Of a DNA stretch of 64,000 nucleotides, positions 19,381-29,216 are shown piece by piece. The notes below the pieces were generated by a model that searched no databases, was not told the origin of the DNA, and saw nothing but the letters and a program-made list of their open reading frames with translations. This DNA is from Flavobacterium psychrotrophum. Lineage in GTDB: Bacteria; Bacteroidota; Bacteroidia; Flavobacteriales; Flavobacteriaceae. The position numbers and the translations under genes were made by a program. Within the stretch, counting starts at the first letter, position 1, and every line of letters starts with the position of its first letter. Where the stretch lies: NCBI RefSeq assembly GCF_003403075.1, contig NZ_CP031557.1, positions 1,550,001 to 1,614,000 of the forward strand. Reading direction: 5' to 3'.

Positions 19381-20028
19381 TTGAGAGACACCGCCAAACA
19401 TCAGGGACTTCGTAATCAATTAGTAACCGTTCTGGAACAGAAAGGCATTACCGACAGGAATGTGCTTGATGCTATTAAAAAAATTCCGCGACACCTTTTT
19501 CTTAACTCCAGCTTTGAAGATTATGCCTACCAGGATAAGGCTTTCCCCATAGGGGCAGGGCAAACCATATCCCAGCCATATACGGTTGCTTACCAAAGCC
19601 AGTTACTGGAAGTACAAAAAGACCATAAAGTACTTGAAATTGGTACAGGGTCCGGCTATCAGACTGCTGTATTGTGTACTATGGGAGCCAAAGTATATAG
19701 TGTAGAACGCCAGAGCGAACTCTTTAAATCTACCTCTTTATTATTGCCAAAACTGGGTATGCGCCCCAAGCACCTTTCTTTTGGAGATGGTTATAAAGGC
19801 CTGCCAAATTTTGCTCCTTTTGACAGTATTATAGTTACTGCCGGCGCACCCATGATACCCAAACCACTAATGGCTCAGCTAAAAATAGGGGGAAGGCTTG
19901 TAATACCTGTAGGCGGAGAAAATGAAGCCCAGATGATGAACCTGCTGATACGCAAAAACGAAACACAGTTTGAGAAGCATGAGCTTGGTGAGTTCAGGTT
20001 TGTACCATTGCTCGAAAATAAGAATTAA
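19381..20028 (+). CDS. pcm: Protein-L-isoaspartate O-methyltransferase
   Basis: Methylates isoaspartyl residues so that damaged proteins can be repaired. It is 215 residues with the SAM-binding LEIGTGSGYQTAVL at about residue 81 and the family block IGAGQTISQPYTVAYQSQLL. The start is a TTG at 19381 giving MRDTAKHQGLRNQLVTVLEQ; no ATG lies close enough upstream in frame, and homologues I recall begin at this point. It is followed 18 bp later by the DUF3857 protein gene. Confidence 0.94.
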   Translation: MRDTAKHQGLRNQLVTVLEQKGITDRNVLDAIKKIPRHLFLNSSFEDYAYQDKAFPIGAGQTISQPYTVAYQSQLLEVQKDHKVLEIGTGSGYQTAVLCTMGAKVYSVERQSELFKSTSLLLPKLGMRPKHLSFGDGYKGLPNFAPFDSIIVTAGAPMIPKPLMAQLKIGGRLVIPVGGENEAQMMNLLIRKNETQFEKHELGEFRFVPLLENKN

Positions 20029-20046
20029 CCACTTTTACCAACCAAT

Positions 20047-20214
20047 ATGAAAAATTTTTTGATTGCACTCCTGTTTTTGTCGACAGGATTTATTTATGCA
20101 CAAACGCCTCAGCAAAAGGTGTGGGACTTGCTGTTACAAAACAAGCGTATAGAAGCACGCAGGCTTTTTGACAAAGACCTTAAAAAAAGAAAGATACCAG
20201 TGCAGAATTGCTAA
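20047..20214 (+). pseudogene. Signal-peptide 5' part of the frameshifted DUF3857 protein
   Basis: ATG at 20047 gives 55 residues starting MKNFLIALLFLSTGFIYAQT, a clear Sec signal peptide, then stops at 20212. The large downstream frame (from 20208) has no signal and no ATG start. Adding one A to the A7 run at 20182-20188 joins the two frames without a break, giving LKKKKDTSAELLILDA at the junction. The two pieces are therefore one gene (20047-23795), split either by a real one-base deletion or by a sequencing error. Confidence 0.85.
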
Positions 20215-23200
20215 TACTGGATGCCATACTGGACAGAGAATTAGGCAGGCTGTATTATGATGATACTTTTTTAAAAGCATTTTCAAAACTGCCTGAAAGT
20301 AAAAATCTTCTTTATCCTGTATGGTATTATCCTTTTGGTCCAGGTGCTGTAAATAGTGAGGGATTTGACGATCTTGCATATTTAAAGATGGACTTCATCG
20401 CAAGTCAGGAAGAATATAAAAATGATATTCATGTTTTATATAACAAAGCTACGTTTGACAAGAAAAGGCTAAATAATAATGGGTATATTACTAATATTGC
20501 CAAGTTGGGTGCTATTGAAAAATGGCAGTATTGTGGTGTTTTTGAAAACCTTAATGGTAGCGGCCTTGAAACTGAATATGAAGCAGAATATTATGCTAAA
20601 AATGATAAAACATTTAATGCTAATAGTAATGGCATAGTTAATTGGTATAATCCGGCTATTACCCAAACCGAAGGTTGCCACTTTTATTATAATGAGAGTG
20701 AATATGGAGCAGGCATTATGTATGCGCAAACTTTTATCAATAATCCGGCAGATAAAAATGTTGTACTTAATTTTTGTTCTGGTGGAGATATCAAAATTTT
20801 GCTTAATGATGTAGAATTATATGTAAACGATAAGGTAAATCTCAATGACCTTAATGCTTTTAAACTAAAATTCAATCTTAAAAAAGGAATGAACAGATTA
20901 GTAATTAAATCTGCAATTGGTTCTGGCAATGATTATTTTTTTGCCTCATTGCGTGATGATAACCAAAATCTTTTTACTGATCTTGAATATTTTGATACTT
21001 TTAAGCCTTATAATAAAGATACTCTTGCAGAAATTAATGCAGTAGAGGTAGCACCAGATTTTGAAAAATACCTGATAGAAAAAGTAAAGGCAGAACCTGC
21101 TAACCCATTATATGCCATATTATTATTTGACGCTTATAATTATAACCGTAAAGACGAATTGGCTTTTGATGCTATAGAAAAGCTAAGTGATAAGTATCCT
21201 TTAAGTTCGCTACTAAACGTAAAGCTCATAAGCCATTATGCCCATATGGGAGATGAGGCAAAAGTTGACGAACTTTCTAAAAATATGCTTCTTAAGGATG
21301 AAGATTACTATTATAGCCTTATTTCTAAATTTAAAGATGGTAATTTTTTACAGGAAGCCAATATATCTGAACTTGAAAGATACAAGCATAAAGCAGAAAA
21401 TATGCAGTCTCCGCTTTATGTACTTCTTTATGATTATATAATTGCCTTACGAAACTCTGATATCGACCTTTCATTCAAAAAAATAGATGAACTGCTTGCT
21501 CAGTCCCACCATAATGATAAATTTATTACTTCTTTCGCAGGGCTTTATGCTTCTATTAAAAATGATAAAGATAAAACGGTAAGCATTCTTGAAAATCTTT
21601 TAAAAACAAGAGAAAACACTTCGGCTACAAATGCGCTTATAAGTTATTATAATTCGATGAGCAGGAAAGATGATGTTAAGAAGCTGGTCAATGAAAAAAT
21701 AGATCGTTATCCTTATTTTAACACATCTTACAATGATGCTATTATTCTTGCAAAAAATGATAATAGATATGAAGATGCCGTAAAATATGCAGATACGGCA
21801 CTTAATAATTTCCCTTATTCATATATGATGATGGAGAAGAAAGGAAAAGCACTTAACTCACTTAAAAATACAAAAGAAGCAGAAAAATATTTTAGAAAAT
21901 CGCTTTTACATTACTCAGGAAATTCTTCTTTAAGAAAAACTTTATATGACATTACCAAAGTGCCTGATGAAATAGAAGAAGTAGCCATTAAAGATGTTTA
22001 TAGTGTAATAAAACAACGCAGAAACTCTAAGCTTACAGGCGATTATGGGGTAGCAATGCTACTGGACGAATATATTGTAAATATACTGCCTGAGGGAGGC
22101 CGAAAAACCAAGGTTACTTATGTTTATGAGATTACCGGTGAAAAAGGAATCGAACAAATGAAAGAGTATAATATAGGAAGTGGTGTTAACGTTATTAAAG
22201 CTGAAATTGTAAAGCCTGATGGTAGTGTACAACCAGGTGAGCAAAACTATGGTACCGTTGTATTTACTAATCTTAAAGTGGGAGATGTGCTACATATTGA
22301 GTATGACGATACTGAAAATGGAAGTGGGCGATTTTATAAAGATTTTACTTTAGATTACTATTTTAATGGTCTTTATCCCACTGTGCATACAATTTTTGGT
22401 GTTATTTATCCTAACGATGTTACGTTTGCACATAATATTACAAATGGGGGTATAGATTCTAAAACCCGTAAGTTGCCTAATAACCGTACTTATACAAGTT
22501 GGGAGTTAAAAAATACGCCAACAATGCCTCTGGATGAAAATTACGCACCTAAATATGATGATACTGCAAACAAAATATCTATAAGTTCAATAAAATCCTG
22601 GGCTGATATATCTAACTGGTATGCTGATATGGTGCGTAAGAACATAAAAATGGATAATATAGCAATTAAGGTATATAATGAAATATTTCCTAAAGGTACA
22701 CAAGGCATAAAAGAAGAAGAAATTGCTTATAAAATATACAAGTATATTGAGGAAAATATTACATATAGTTCTCTTGACTTTAGACAAAGTGGATATGTAC
22801 CGCAAAAGCCTTCTAAAACCATTACTACAAAGCTGGGCGACTGTAAAGACCTTTCTACACTTTTTGTAGCCATGGCAGAGCGTGCCGGGCTAAAAGCTAA
22901 TCTTGTTCTTGTTCAAACCAATGACCTGGGGACGGAAGCGCTTGTATTGCCATCGGTAAGTTTTAACCATTGTATTGTAAGGGTGTTTTTAAATGGTAAA
23001 GAACAGTTTCTTGAAATGACAGATAATTACCTGCCATTTAAGGCATTGCCATCAAGCCTTTACAGGGCTAAAGCACTTGTGATTTCTTTCGACAAAGCAG
23101 AAAATGAAAAATCAACATTAATAAGCCTGCCGTTTACAAATGCACTGCCATCTACTATAAACAGCCTGAGTAAGATTACAATTGACGATGTATCTAAAAA

Positions 23201-23795
23201 ATTTGAAAATACGCATATAGTAAGCGGTGCGCACAAGGCTTATTATAGCCAGGCGTTTAGCGACGCTACTACAGCAGATGTTCGTAAAAAAGATTTTGAG
23301 GAAGATTTTAATTCTAAGTTGTCAAAAAATGTTGTATTTGAGGAGAGTAAGCTTATTTCTAATGAACGCTTTGATCCTGAATTAAAGTACCTGACAAAAT
23401 TTTCGGTGTCTGAAAAGCTTCAATCTGTGGGTAGCCTTAAGATTTTTGAAATACCATTTGTTGACAGGGTTTATACTAAAGATATAATAGCTGTAGAAAA
23501 ACGTAACTATGACATTAACTATCCGGGATATGAAACAATAAATTCTTACAAGTCTGAGGTAATACTAAATATCGCTGACGGCAAAAAGTTTACAGAGATA
23601 CCACAAGACCATAATTTTACATATAAAAAACACGAGTATAGCATAAAATATGAGCAACTGAGCCCTAATTCTTTAAAAGTGGTAAGGAGTGTAAATACAG
23701 CTTGGGATAATATTAAGACTACAGAATATGCTGCCTTTAGAAAGTTTGTAGAAGATGTAATTGCTACAGAAGAAGAAATCATAGGGTTTAAATAA
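20208..23795 (+). CDS. Large exported DUF3857/transglutaminase-like protein (frameshifted at 5' end)
   Basis: 1195 residues in this frame, about 1250 when joined to the signal peptide at 20047. The first half holds a beta-rich region and helical TPR-like repeats (about residues 280-590). Then comes a DUF3857-like domain (about 640-800), followed by a transglutaminase-like core. TKLGDCKDLSTLFVAMAERA puts the nucleophilic Cys at about 879 of this frame, and SFNHCIVRVF and LEMTDNY supply the candidate His and Asp. The protein should be periplasmic or cell-surface; the substrate is unknown. A TTG opens this frame, but the frameshift explanation is better than a true TTG start. It is 18 bp downstream of pcm. 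Confidence 0.87.
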   Translation: MLILDAILDRELGRLYYDDTFLKAFSKLPESKNLLYPVWYYPFGPGAVNSEGFDDLAYLKMDFIASQEEYKNDIHVLYNKATFDKKRLNNNGYITNIAKLGAIEKWQYCGVFENLNGSGLETEYEAEYYAKNDKTFNANSNGIVNWYNPAITQTEGCHFYYNESEYGAGIMYAQTFINNPADKNVVLNFCSGGDIKILLNDVELYVNDKVNLNDLNAFKLKFNLKKGMNRLVIKSAIGSGNDYFFASLRDDNQNLFTDLEYFDTFKPYNKDTLAEINAVEVAPDFEKYLIEKVKAEPANPLYAILLFDAYNYNRKDELAFDAIEKLSDKYPLSSLLNVKLISHYAHMGDEAKVDELSKNMLLKDEDYYYSLISKFKDGNFLQEANISELERYKHKAENMQSPLYVLLYDYIIALRNSDIDLSFKKIDELLAQSHHNDKFITSFAGLYASIKNDKDKTVSILENLLKTRENTSATNALISYYNSMSRKDDVKKLVNEKIDRYPYFNTSYNDAIILAKNDNRYEDAVKYADTALNNFPYSYMMMEKKGKALNSLKNTKEAEKYFRKSLLHYSGNSSLRKTLYDITKVPDEIEEVAIKDVYSVIKQRRNSKLTGDYGVAMLLDEYIVNILPEGGRKTKVTYVYEITGEKGIEQMKEYNIGSGVNVIKAEIVKPDGSVQPGEQNYGTVVFTNLKVGDVLHIEYDDTENGSGRFYKDFTLDYYFNGLYPTVHTIFGVIYPNDVTFAHNITNGGIDSKTRKLPNNRTYTSWELKNTPTMPLDENYAPKYDDTANKISISSIKSWADISNWYADMVRKNIKMDNIAIKVYNEIFPKGTQGIKEEEIAYKIYKYIEENITYSSLDFRQSGYVPQKPSKTITTKLGDCKDLSTLFVAMAERAGLKANLVLVQTNDLGTEALVLPSVSFNHCIVRVFLNGKEQFLEMTDNYLPFKALPSSLYRAKALVISFDKAENEKSTLISLPFTNALPSTINSLSKITIDDVSKKFENTHIVSGAHKAYYSQAFSDATTADVRKKDFEEDFNSKLSKNVVFEESKLISNERFDPELKYLTKFSVSEKLQSVGSLKIFEIPFVDRVYTKDIIAVEKRNYDINYPGYETINSYKSEVILNIADGKKFTEIPQDHNFTYKKHEYSIKYEQLSPNSLKVVRSVNTAWDNIKTTEYAAFRKFVEDVIATEEEIIGFK

Positions 23796-23861
23796 GCCGG
23801 AAGATTATAAAGGTATGGGTAGAGACATCAACATTTATTATAACTATAGTATCTTTACGAT

Positions 23862-24092
23862 ATGGAAAAACCACAATCTAATAATCCGATGCACGGTATT
23901 ACGCTGAAAAAGATACTCGAAGACCTCGAATCTTTTTATGGTTTTGATACCTTGGGAGAGCTAATAAATATTAAGTGTTTTAATGAAAACCCCAGCATAA
24001 AGAGCAGTCTGACATTTTTAAGAAAGACCGACTGGGCACGAAAAAAAGTTGAGGAACTATACTTAAAAACACTTCCAAAGCTTAATGTTTAA
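23862..24092 (+). CDS. VF530-family (DUF2132) small DNA-binding-like protein
   Basis: A 76-residue protein matching the VF530/DUF2132 family through [34 protein letters not shown] and [13 protein letters not shown]. The solved family fold looks DNA-binding, but cellular function is not established. It is followed by a bidirectional terminator shared with pheT on the other strand. Confidence 0.85.
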   Translation: MEKPQSNNPMHGITLKKILEDLESFYGFDTLGELINIKCFNENPSIKSSLTFLRKTDWARKKVEELYLKTLPKLNV

Positions 24093-24120
24093 AGAGATAA
24101 TTGCTAAGGGATTAATAAAA

Positions 24121-24144
24121 AAGGATGGCTTTTTAGCCATCCTT
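24121..24144. terminator. Bidirectional terminator between VF530 gene and pheT
   Basis: AAGGATGGCT (24121-24130) and AGCCATCCTT (24135-24144) form a perfect 10-bp stem with a TTTT loop. A-rich sequence lies on the left and a short T-run on the right, so it can end both convergent transcripts. Confidence 0.85.
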
Positions 24145-24179
24145 TATACATTGTATGTAGTGTCATAATTTGAAGAGAA

Positions 24180-26606
24180 TTACCTGAGCTGAGCGCCGGT
24201 TTCCTTTTCAAGATTTTGCCTTATTTTATTCATGATCTTATCAATCTGCTCATCAGTAAGGGTTTTACTGCTATCCTGAAGAACAAAGCTTACGGCATAA
24301 GATTTCTTGCCTTCCGGCAGGTTTTTACCTTCATAAACGTCAAACAGGCTAACGTCTTTTAGTAAAGATTTTTCGCTTAGTAATGCCGTTCTGTAAATAT
24401 TTTCAAAACTTACAGTATAATCAACTAAAAGAGCAAGGTCACGGCGTACCTCAGGGAATTTAGATATTTCGCTAAACTTAATTTTACCTGATACCAGTTT
24501 AGTAATTGCTGCCCAGTTAAAATCGGCAAACAGCACATCCTGCTTAACGTCAAAATGTTTAAGTACAGGCTTTTTAATTGTTCCAAATTCAACAATTAAC
24601 TCAGTTCCTACGCTATAAGCTACACCTTCTGCAAATACATCATTTGCTAATGGCTGGCTTTGAACTTTATCAATACCCAGCCTGCCTAATAATTGTGTAA
24701 TATAACCTTTAAACATAAAGAAGTCGGCACCTTTTTGTGGTGCTGTCCAGCTTTCGTTTTGGCGGTTACCGGTTACAGTAAGCGTTAAATGTTTATTCTC
24801 AGTATAGCCCGAAGGAAGCTTGTGGTAGCTTTTGCCAAATTCGAACAATTTCAAATCGGCCCTGCGGCGGTTAATGTTGAACGAAACCGCTTCGAGAGCA
24901 CTAAACAGTAATGATTGCCTCATTACAGAAAGGTCGCTACTTAGCGGGTTAAGCATCTGTACATTAAATTCTTCATTCAGATTTTCTGAAAGTGCTACAT
25001 AATCAGGCGTTGTAAGGCTGTTAGCCATCATTTCATTAAACCCAAGTGCAGTAAGCTGGTTTGCCACAATATTCTGCAGTTTGTAGTCTTCTGTACGCGA
25101 TGAGTTTGAAATAGAAGCGTTAAGCTTTTGTGTAAAGTTGATGTTGTTATAACCATAAATACGCAGTATTTCTTCTATAACATCAATTTCGCGTTCTACA
25201 TCTACACGGTATGATGGGATAACAAGGCCAAGGCCTTTTTCTGACATGCTGTTTATCTTGATATCCAGCGATACCAGTATTTTTTTTATGGTTTCCTTAC
25301 CAATATCCTGCCCGATGGTGCGGGTTACACTATCAAAGTTAAGGAAAACCGAGTGGTCTTCTATCTTACGCGGATACTGGTCTTCAATATCCATGGTAAT
25401 TTCGCCTCCACCAGTTTCCTGTATCAGCAGAGCTGCACGTTTAAGGGCATATTGTGTAATGTTAGGGTCGATACCGCGCTCAAAACGAAACGAAGCATCG
25501 CTGCTGATGCCGAGACGTTTTGCTGTTTTGCGTATTGAAACCGGGTTAAAGTAAGCACTCTCTAAAAATATAGCCGACGTACTCTCTGTAACACCCGATG
25601 CTTTTCCGCCCATAACACCTGCAATGCACATAGGGCCATTTTCGTCAGCAATAACAAGATCTTCATTGCTTAATGTGCGCTCTACATCATCAAGGGTAAC
25701 AAATTTTGTACCCTCAACCGCAGGCTTTACAATTACTTTGTTACCTTTTATTTTGGCAGCGTCAAAAGCATGTAGTGGCTGGCCAAGTTCGTGCAGTACA
25801 TAATTCGTAACGTCTACAATATTATTTTTTGGCGTAAGGCCAATAGCTTTAAGCTTGTTTTGCAGCCATGCGGGAGATGGTTTTACTGTAAGTCCCACTA
25901 TAGTAACACCGCAGTAGCGTGGTGCCAGTTTAGTATCTTCTACACGGATATCCATTTTAAGAATACGCTTGTCTACACGGAAGTTACTTACCGATGGTGT
26001 TATCAACTCAGTATGAACATTCTTTTGGTTAAGGCCGGCTTTCAGGTCGCGTGCTACACCCAGGTGGCTCATTGCATCAGCACGGTTTGGCGTAAGGCCT
26101 ATCTCAAAAACCTCGTCGGTTACAATATCAAAAAGTTTTGCAGCAGGCGTGCCGGGAGCAAGGTGTGCATCTAATACAAGGATACCATCGTGGCCTTCGC
26201 CAAGCCCAAGCTCGTCTTCAGCGCAAATCATGCCGTGGCTTTCTTCACCGCGTATCTTGCCTTTCTTGATCTGGAATGCGTTACCCTCTTTGTCATATAG
26301 TGTAGTGCCTATGGTAGCCACAGGAACCTTTTGGCCGGCAGCCACATTTGGCGCGCCGCATACTATCTGCACAGGGGCATTGCCATCGCCCAGGTCTACA
26401 GTAGTAACACGTAGCCTATCAGCATTAGGATGTTGCACGCAGGTAAGCACATGGCCTACTACAACGCCTTCAAGGCCGCCCTTAAGCGACTCATATTTAT
26501 CAACACCTTCTACCTCAAGGCCCAGGTCTGTAAGCAGGGCGGCAGTTTCTTCTGATTTCCAGTCGAGTTTAATGAATTGTTTTAACCAATTGTAAGATAT
26601 GCGCAT
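24180..26606 (-). CDS. pheT: Phenylalanine--tRNA ligase beta subunit
   Basis: With PheS, charges tRNA-Phe. The 808-residue protein shows the full bacterial domain order. The N-terminal tRNA-binding (OB) domain has VGHVLTCVQHPNADRLRV. The B3/B4 editing region and B5 domain (IEDQYPRKIEDHSVFLNF onward) follow, then the synthetase-like core. The C-terminal ferredoxin-fold anticodon-binding domain ends ETGAQLR. The alpha subunit gene is not adjacent, which is common in Bacteroidota. It marks the left chromosomal edge of the accessory region. Confidence 0.98.
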   Translation of the reverse strand: MRISYNWLKQFIKLDWKSEETAALLTDLGLEVEGVDKYESLKGGLEGVVVGHVLTCVQHPNADRLRVTTVDLGDGNAPVQIVCGAPNVAAGQKVPVATIGTTLYDKEGNAFQIKKGKIRGEESHGMICAEDELGLGEGHDGILVLDAHLAPGTPAAKLFDIVTDEVFEIGLTPNRADAMSHLGVARDLKAGLNQKNVHTELITPSVSNFRVDKRILKMDIRVEDTKLAPRYCGVTIVGLTVKPSPAWLQNKLKAIGLTPKNNIVDVTNYVLHELGQPLHAFDAAKIKGNKVIVKPAVEGTKFVTLDDVERTLSNEDLVIADENGPMCIAGVMGGKASGVTESTSAIFLESAYFNPVSIRKTAKRLGISSDASFRFERGIDPNITQYALKRAALLIQETGGGEITMDIEDQYPRKIEDHSVFLNFDSVTRTIGQDIGKETIKKILVSLDIKINSMSEKGLGLVIPSYRVDVEREIDVIEEILRIYGYNNINFTQKLNASISNSSRTEDYKLQNIVANQLTALGFNEMMANSLTTPDYVALSENLNEEFNVQMLNPLSSDLSVMRQSLLFSALEAVSFNINRRRADLKLFEFGKSYHKLPSGYTENKHLTLTVTGNRQNESWTAPQKGADFFMFKGYITQLLGRLGIDKVQSQPLANDVFAEGVAYSVGTELIVEFGTIKKPVLKHFDVKQDVLFADFNWAAITKLVSGKIKFSEISKFPEVRRDLALLVDYTVSFENIYRTALLSEKSLLKDVSLFDVYEGKNLPEGKKSYAVSFVLQDSSKTLTDEQIDKIMNKIRQNLEKETGAQLR

Positions 26607-26994
26607 GGATTATCTGTTTTTTTAAAGCATGCAAAGATAACAAATGCGTAAGAAAGTAGTGTTATAAAGAGGAGGGAAAATGGTAAGATCAGTAAATGTA
26701 TAGTCCTAAAATTAGTTGACACATAAATCGCCCCATATTAAAAATATTAGTAGTAACTTAAAGCAGGCTCAAAAAAGATTACAGTTTAGCTTTTAAATTA
26801 CAACGAAGTCTAGGTATACCAGTGCCTCAGTGCCTGTATATGTAGTTGTTTGCGCCTGTTTTTATAGCAGTTTACACTTACCGGATGTAGTTTAATTTCT
26901 AAAGAATTAGTTGTAATGGTATATCCTGCTGTAAAACTTAAAATACAACAGGAAGAATCAGCCGTTTAATTCAATATATCGGTAGGGTGCAAGC
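26607..26994. other. Intergenic gap between pheT and the TetR gene
   Basis: About 390 bp with no credible gene on either strand, A/T-rich, with no strong inverted repeat seen. It should hold the pheT promoter on the minus strand near 26610-26660. I found no copy of the tRNA-Pro 3' end here, so it does not show an obvious attachment site for the island. Confidence 0.6.
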
Positions 26995-27624
26995 CTACAA
27001 ATTATCATAAGATTGATCTATTATAAATGCAATGGCTTTTTCTATTTCTGAACGACCTTCTTCGCTTTTGACATCGATACCACAAAATGTACTTCCATTT
27101 ACCATTGAATACAAATCAAGATAGTATAGCCCTGAAATCATAATGGCCATAATGGCACGGAATTGCCTTGCATTTTCTCCAAAATGTATGTCAGCAACAT
27201 ACTTAAAAAGTTGTTCACCATTAGCTTCCTGGTTGTCCGTCCATGTACGTAATGAGCTTCGTTCTTCAGACAGTCGCCAAAGCAAGAGTTTTTGCAGCCC
27301 CTCATTTTTCAACACATAATCGAATTGCTGCAAAAGCAGCTGCTGGGCGATTGCTTTCCCTCCGTCGGTAATTTGGGGAGGTGCTTGGTCATTTTTTGCA
27401 TTGCTCCAAAAATCCTGCCTGCGTATGTATTCATCCACTAAGCCATCCAAGCCGCCAAAGTAGCTGTAAATCATTTTTTTATCTACGCCTGCCGTGGCTG
27501 CAATAGCGTTGATTTTTAAGCCGGCATGTCCGTGGGTTTTAAGTATTGTACCCACTGCATCTAAAAATTTCAATTTACTTCTTTCCTTATTTCTTAACTG
27601 TCCGCCTCCTGTTTTATTTTCCAT
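26995..27624 (-). CDS. TetR-family transcriptional regulator
   Basis: A 209-residue repressor-type regulator. The N-terminal HTH covers about residues 12-60 (INAIAATAGVDKKMIYSYFG is the recognition part), and the rest is a helical ligand domain of no recognised subfamily. It is divergent from an exported serine hydrolase gene with a perfect palindrome between them, the usual TetR layout of self- and neighbour-repression. The ligand is unknown. Confidence 0.92.
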   Translation of the reverse strand: MENKTGGGQLRNKERSKLKFLDAVGTILKTHGHAGLKINAIAATAGVDKKMIYSYFGGLDGLVDEYIRRQDFWSNAKNDQAPPQITDGGKAIAQQLLLQQFDYVLKNEGLQKLLLWRLSEERSSLRTWTDNQEANGEQLFKYVADIHFGENARQFRAIMAIMISGLYYLDLYSMVNGSTFCGIDVKSEEGRSEIEKAIAFIIDQSYDNL

Positions 27625-27674
27625 GGGTAGTGTGAATGATGACGCAATTTAAGAAAAATTCATTCAGAACTAAG

Positions 27675-27702
27675 ACACCAATTGGTGTTTTGTTTATATT
27701 TG
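27675..27702 (+). promoter_or_regulatory. Palindromic operator overlapping a -7 box
   Basis: ACACCAATTGGTGT (27675-27688) is a perfect 14-bp palindrome. TATATTTG at 27695-27702 matches the Bacteroidota -7 consensus TAnnTTTG exactly, and the serine hydrolase ATG is 41 bp further on. No good -33 TTG is present at the standard spacing. A TetR dimer bound here would cover the promoter core. Confidence 0.6.
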
Positions 27703-27743
27703 CACTCGTCAATCATCAATCAAAAACGAATAGTACTACTATT

Positions 27744-29156
27744 ATGAAAGGACTTTTTTTTTACTGTTTCATTATTTTAATTCCCTTTGTGCTGTCTGCC
27801 CAATCGGACAGGCGAACACAAGAGCTTGACAGCATCTTTACAATGCTATATGAGCAAAACCAATTTAATGGTACCGTAATAATTACCGAAAAGGGAAAAA
27901 TTTTGCTACAGAAAGGCTACGGCTATAGTAATGAGTCTACTAAAAAAGCCAATGATCCCCATACTATATTTGAGTTAGCATCCTGCTCCAAGCAATTTAC
28001 TGCCGCAGCGATTATGCTGCTCAAAAGACAGGGGAAACTGAACTATACTGACAAGCTGCCAAAATATATACCCGAACTTTCCAGATGGGATAAGGTAACG
28101 ATTTACGACCTGTTGCGGCATACCAGCGGCATACCCGAATATATCGTTGATATGCCAAAAACCTGGGACAAGACCATGATTGCTACAAACAGAGATGTTA
28201 TACAATTTTATGCAGAAAGGCAGGATACACTTAAGTTTATGCCCGGCAGCAGGCACCAGTACAATAATACCAATTATGCCCTGCTGGCAAGTATTATAGA
28301 AAAGGCTTCGGGCAAAAACTACGAGGTTTTTCTTTCCGAAAATATATTTAAGCCACTGGGCATGAAAAAGACCTTTGTGTACAACCCATACCTAAATCCA
28401 AAGAAGCTAAAAAACTACGCGCCGGGTTATATATGGGCTAAAAATTCGTTTGCTAAAATTACTCCCGAAAAAGATCCTGGGGGCAACGACATGGTTTATT
28501 ACTTAGATGGTATAATAGGAAGTGCAAAAGTTCACTCTAATGCCGAAGATCTTCTGATATGGATAAATGCACTAAAAAACAACACCCTTTTTAACGCTGC
28601 CGAATTTGGGGAAATGACAGAAATGATTAAAATGGCCGATGGAAAAAAACTCTATTATGGCTTCGGATTAGATGTAGCCAAAGCAGACGGCACTTTTTCA
28701 TTCGGGCATACCGGCGGCTGGGGAGGTTATGCTACGTTTATATACCACGACATGATTAGGGACAGGACAGTTATTACACTCCAGAATTTTAAAATGGGAA
28801 CCTGTCCTTTTGAGAACATCAGGCAGATACTGGACGGTAAGCCTCTTGTTGAAGAGTTCAGGAAAAAAATAACCCTGCCCGAAAGCGACCTGAAAAAATA
28901 TGCAGGATCTTATACCGATGATAAAAATCCGGAAGAAGTGCAGCTAATAACTTATCTCGACGGACACCTTATTCACAACTCAGGCAAAATACCCTGGGAT
29001 ATGCGCTTTTTTCCTGTCACTGCAAATGAATTTCAGGCTGTAAGACAAGGAGGTACCGATGGTGTACTGCGTTTTACGGCCTTAGAAAATGGCGATGTAA
29101 AGCTGGAAATGTTGCAGTATGGTGAGGTTATCGGCTCGGGGATACGAAAGAAATGA
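27744..29156 (+). CDS. Exported serine hydrolase (class C beta-lactamase/PBP fold)
   Basis: A 470-residue protein when started at ATG 27744, which opens a signal peptide (MKGLFFYCFIILIPFVLSAQ). The frame stays open upstream to 27636, but that part crosses the promoter. SxxK is in ELASCSKQFTAAAI, the second motif is in YNNTNYALLASIIEKASG, and the KTG-equivalent is GHTGGWGGY. Family members are D-aminopeptidases, esterases and beta-lactamases; antibiotic resistance is not implied. About 130 C-terminal residues form an extra beta domain. It is the first of two such genes in tandem. Confidence 0.9.
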   Translation: MKGLFFYCFIILIPFVLSAQSDRRTQELDSIFTMLYEQNQFNGTVIITEKGKILLQKGYGYSNESTKKANDPHTIFELASCSKQFTAAAIMLLKRQGKLNYTDKLPKYIPELSRWDKVTIYDLLRHTSGIPEYIVDMPKTWDKTMIATNRDVIQFYAERQDTLKFMPGSRHQYNNTNYALLASIIEKASGKNYEVFLSENIFKPLGMKKTFVYNPYLNPKKLKNYAPGYIWAKNSFAKITPEKDPGGNDMVYYLDGIIGSAKVHSNAEDLLIWINALKNNTLFNAAEFGEMTEMIKMADGKKLYYGFGLDVAKADGTFSFGHTGGWGGYATFIYHDMIRDRTVITLQNFKMGTCPFENIRQILDGKPLVEEFRKKITLPESDLKKYAGSYTDDKNPEEVQLITYLDGHLIHNSGKIPWDMRFFPVTANEFQAVRQGGTDGVLRFTALENGDVKLEMLQYGEVIGSGIRKK

Positions 29157-29216
29157 TGTGCCCATCATGGGGTATTTTAAAATGGAATGGAACTATTGAA
29201 TACATAAAATTTAGAA

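Noticed and set aside
26149-26595. 148-codon plus-strand frame inside pheT
   Set aside because: Antisense to the conserved tRNA-binding domain; Pro/Ser-rich composition is typical of shadow frames.
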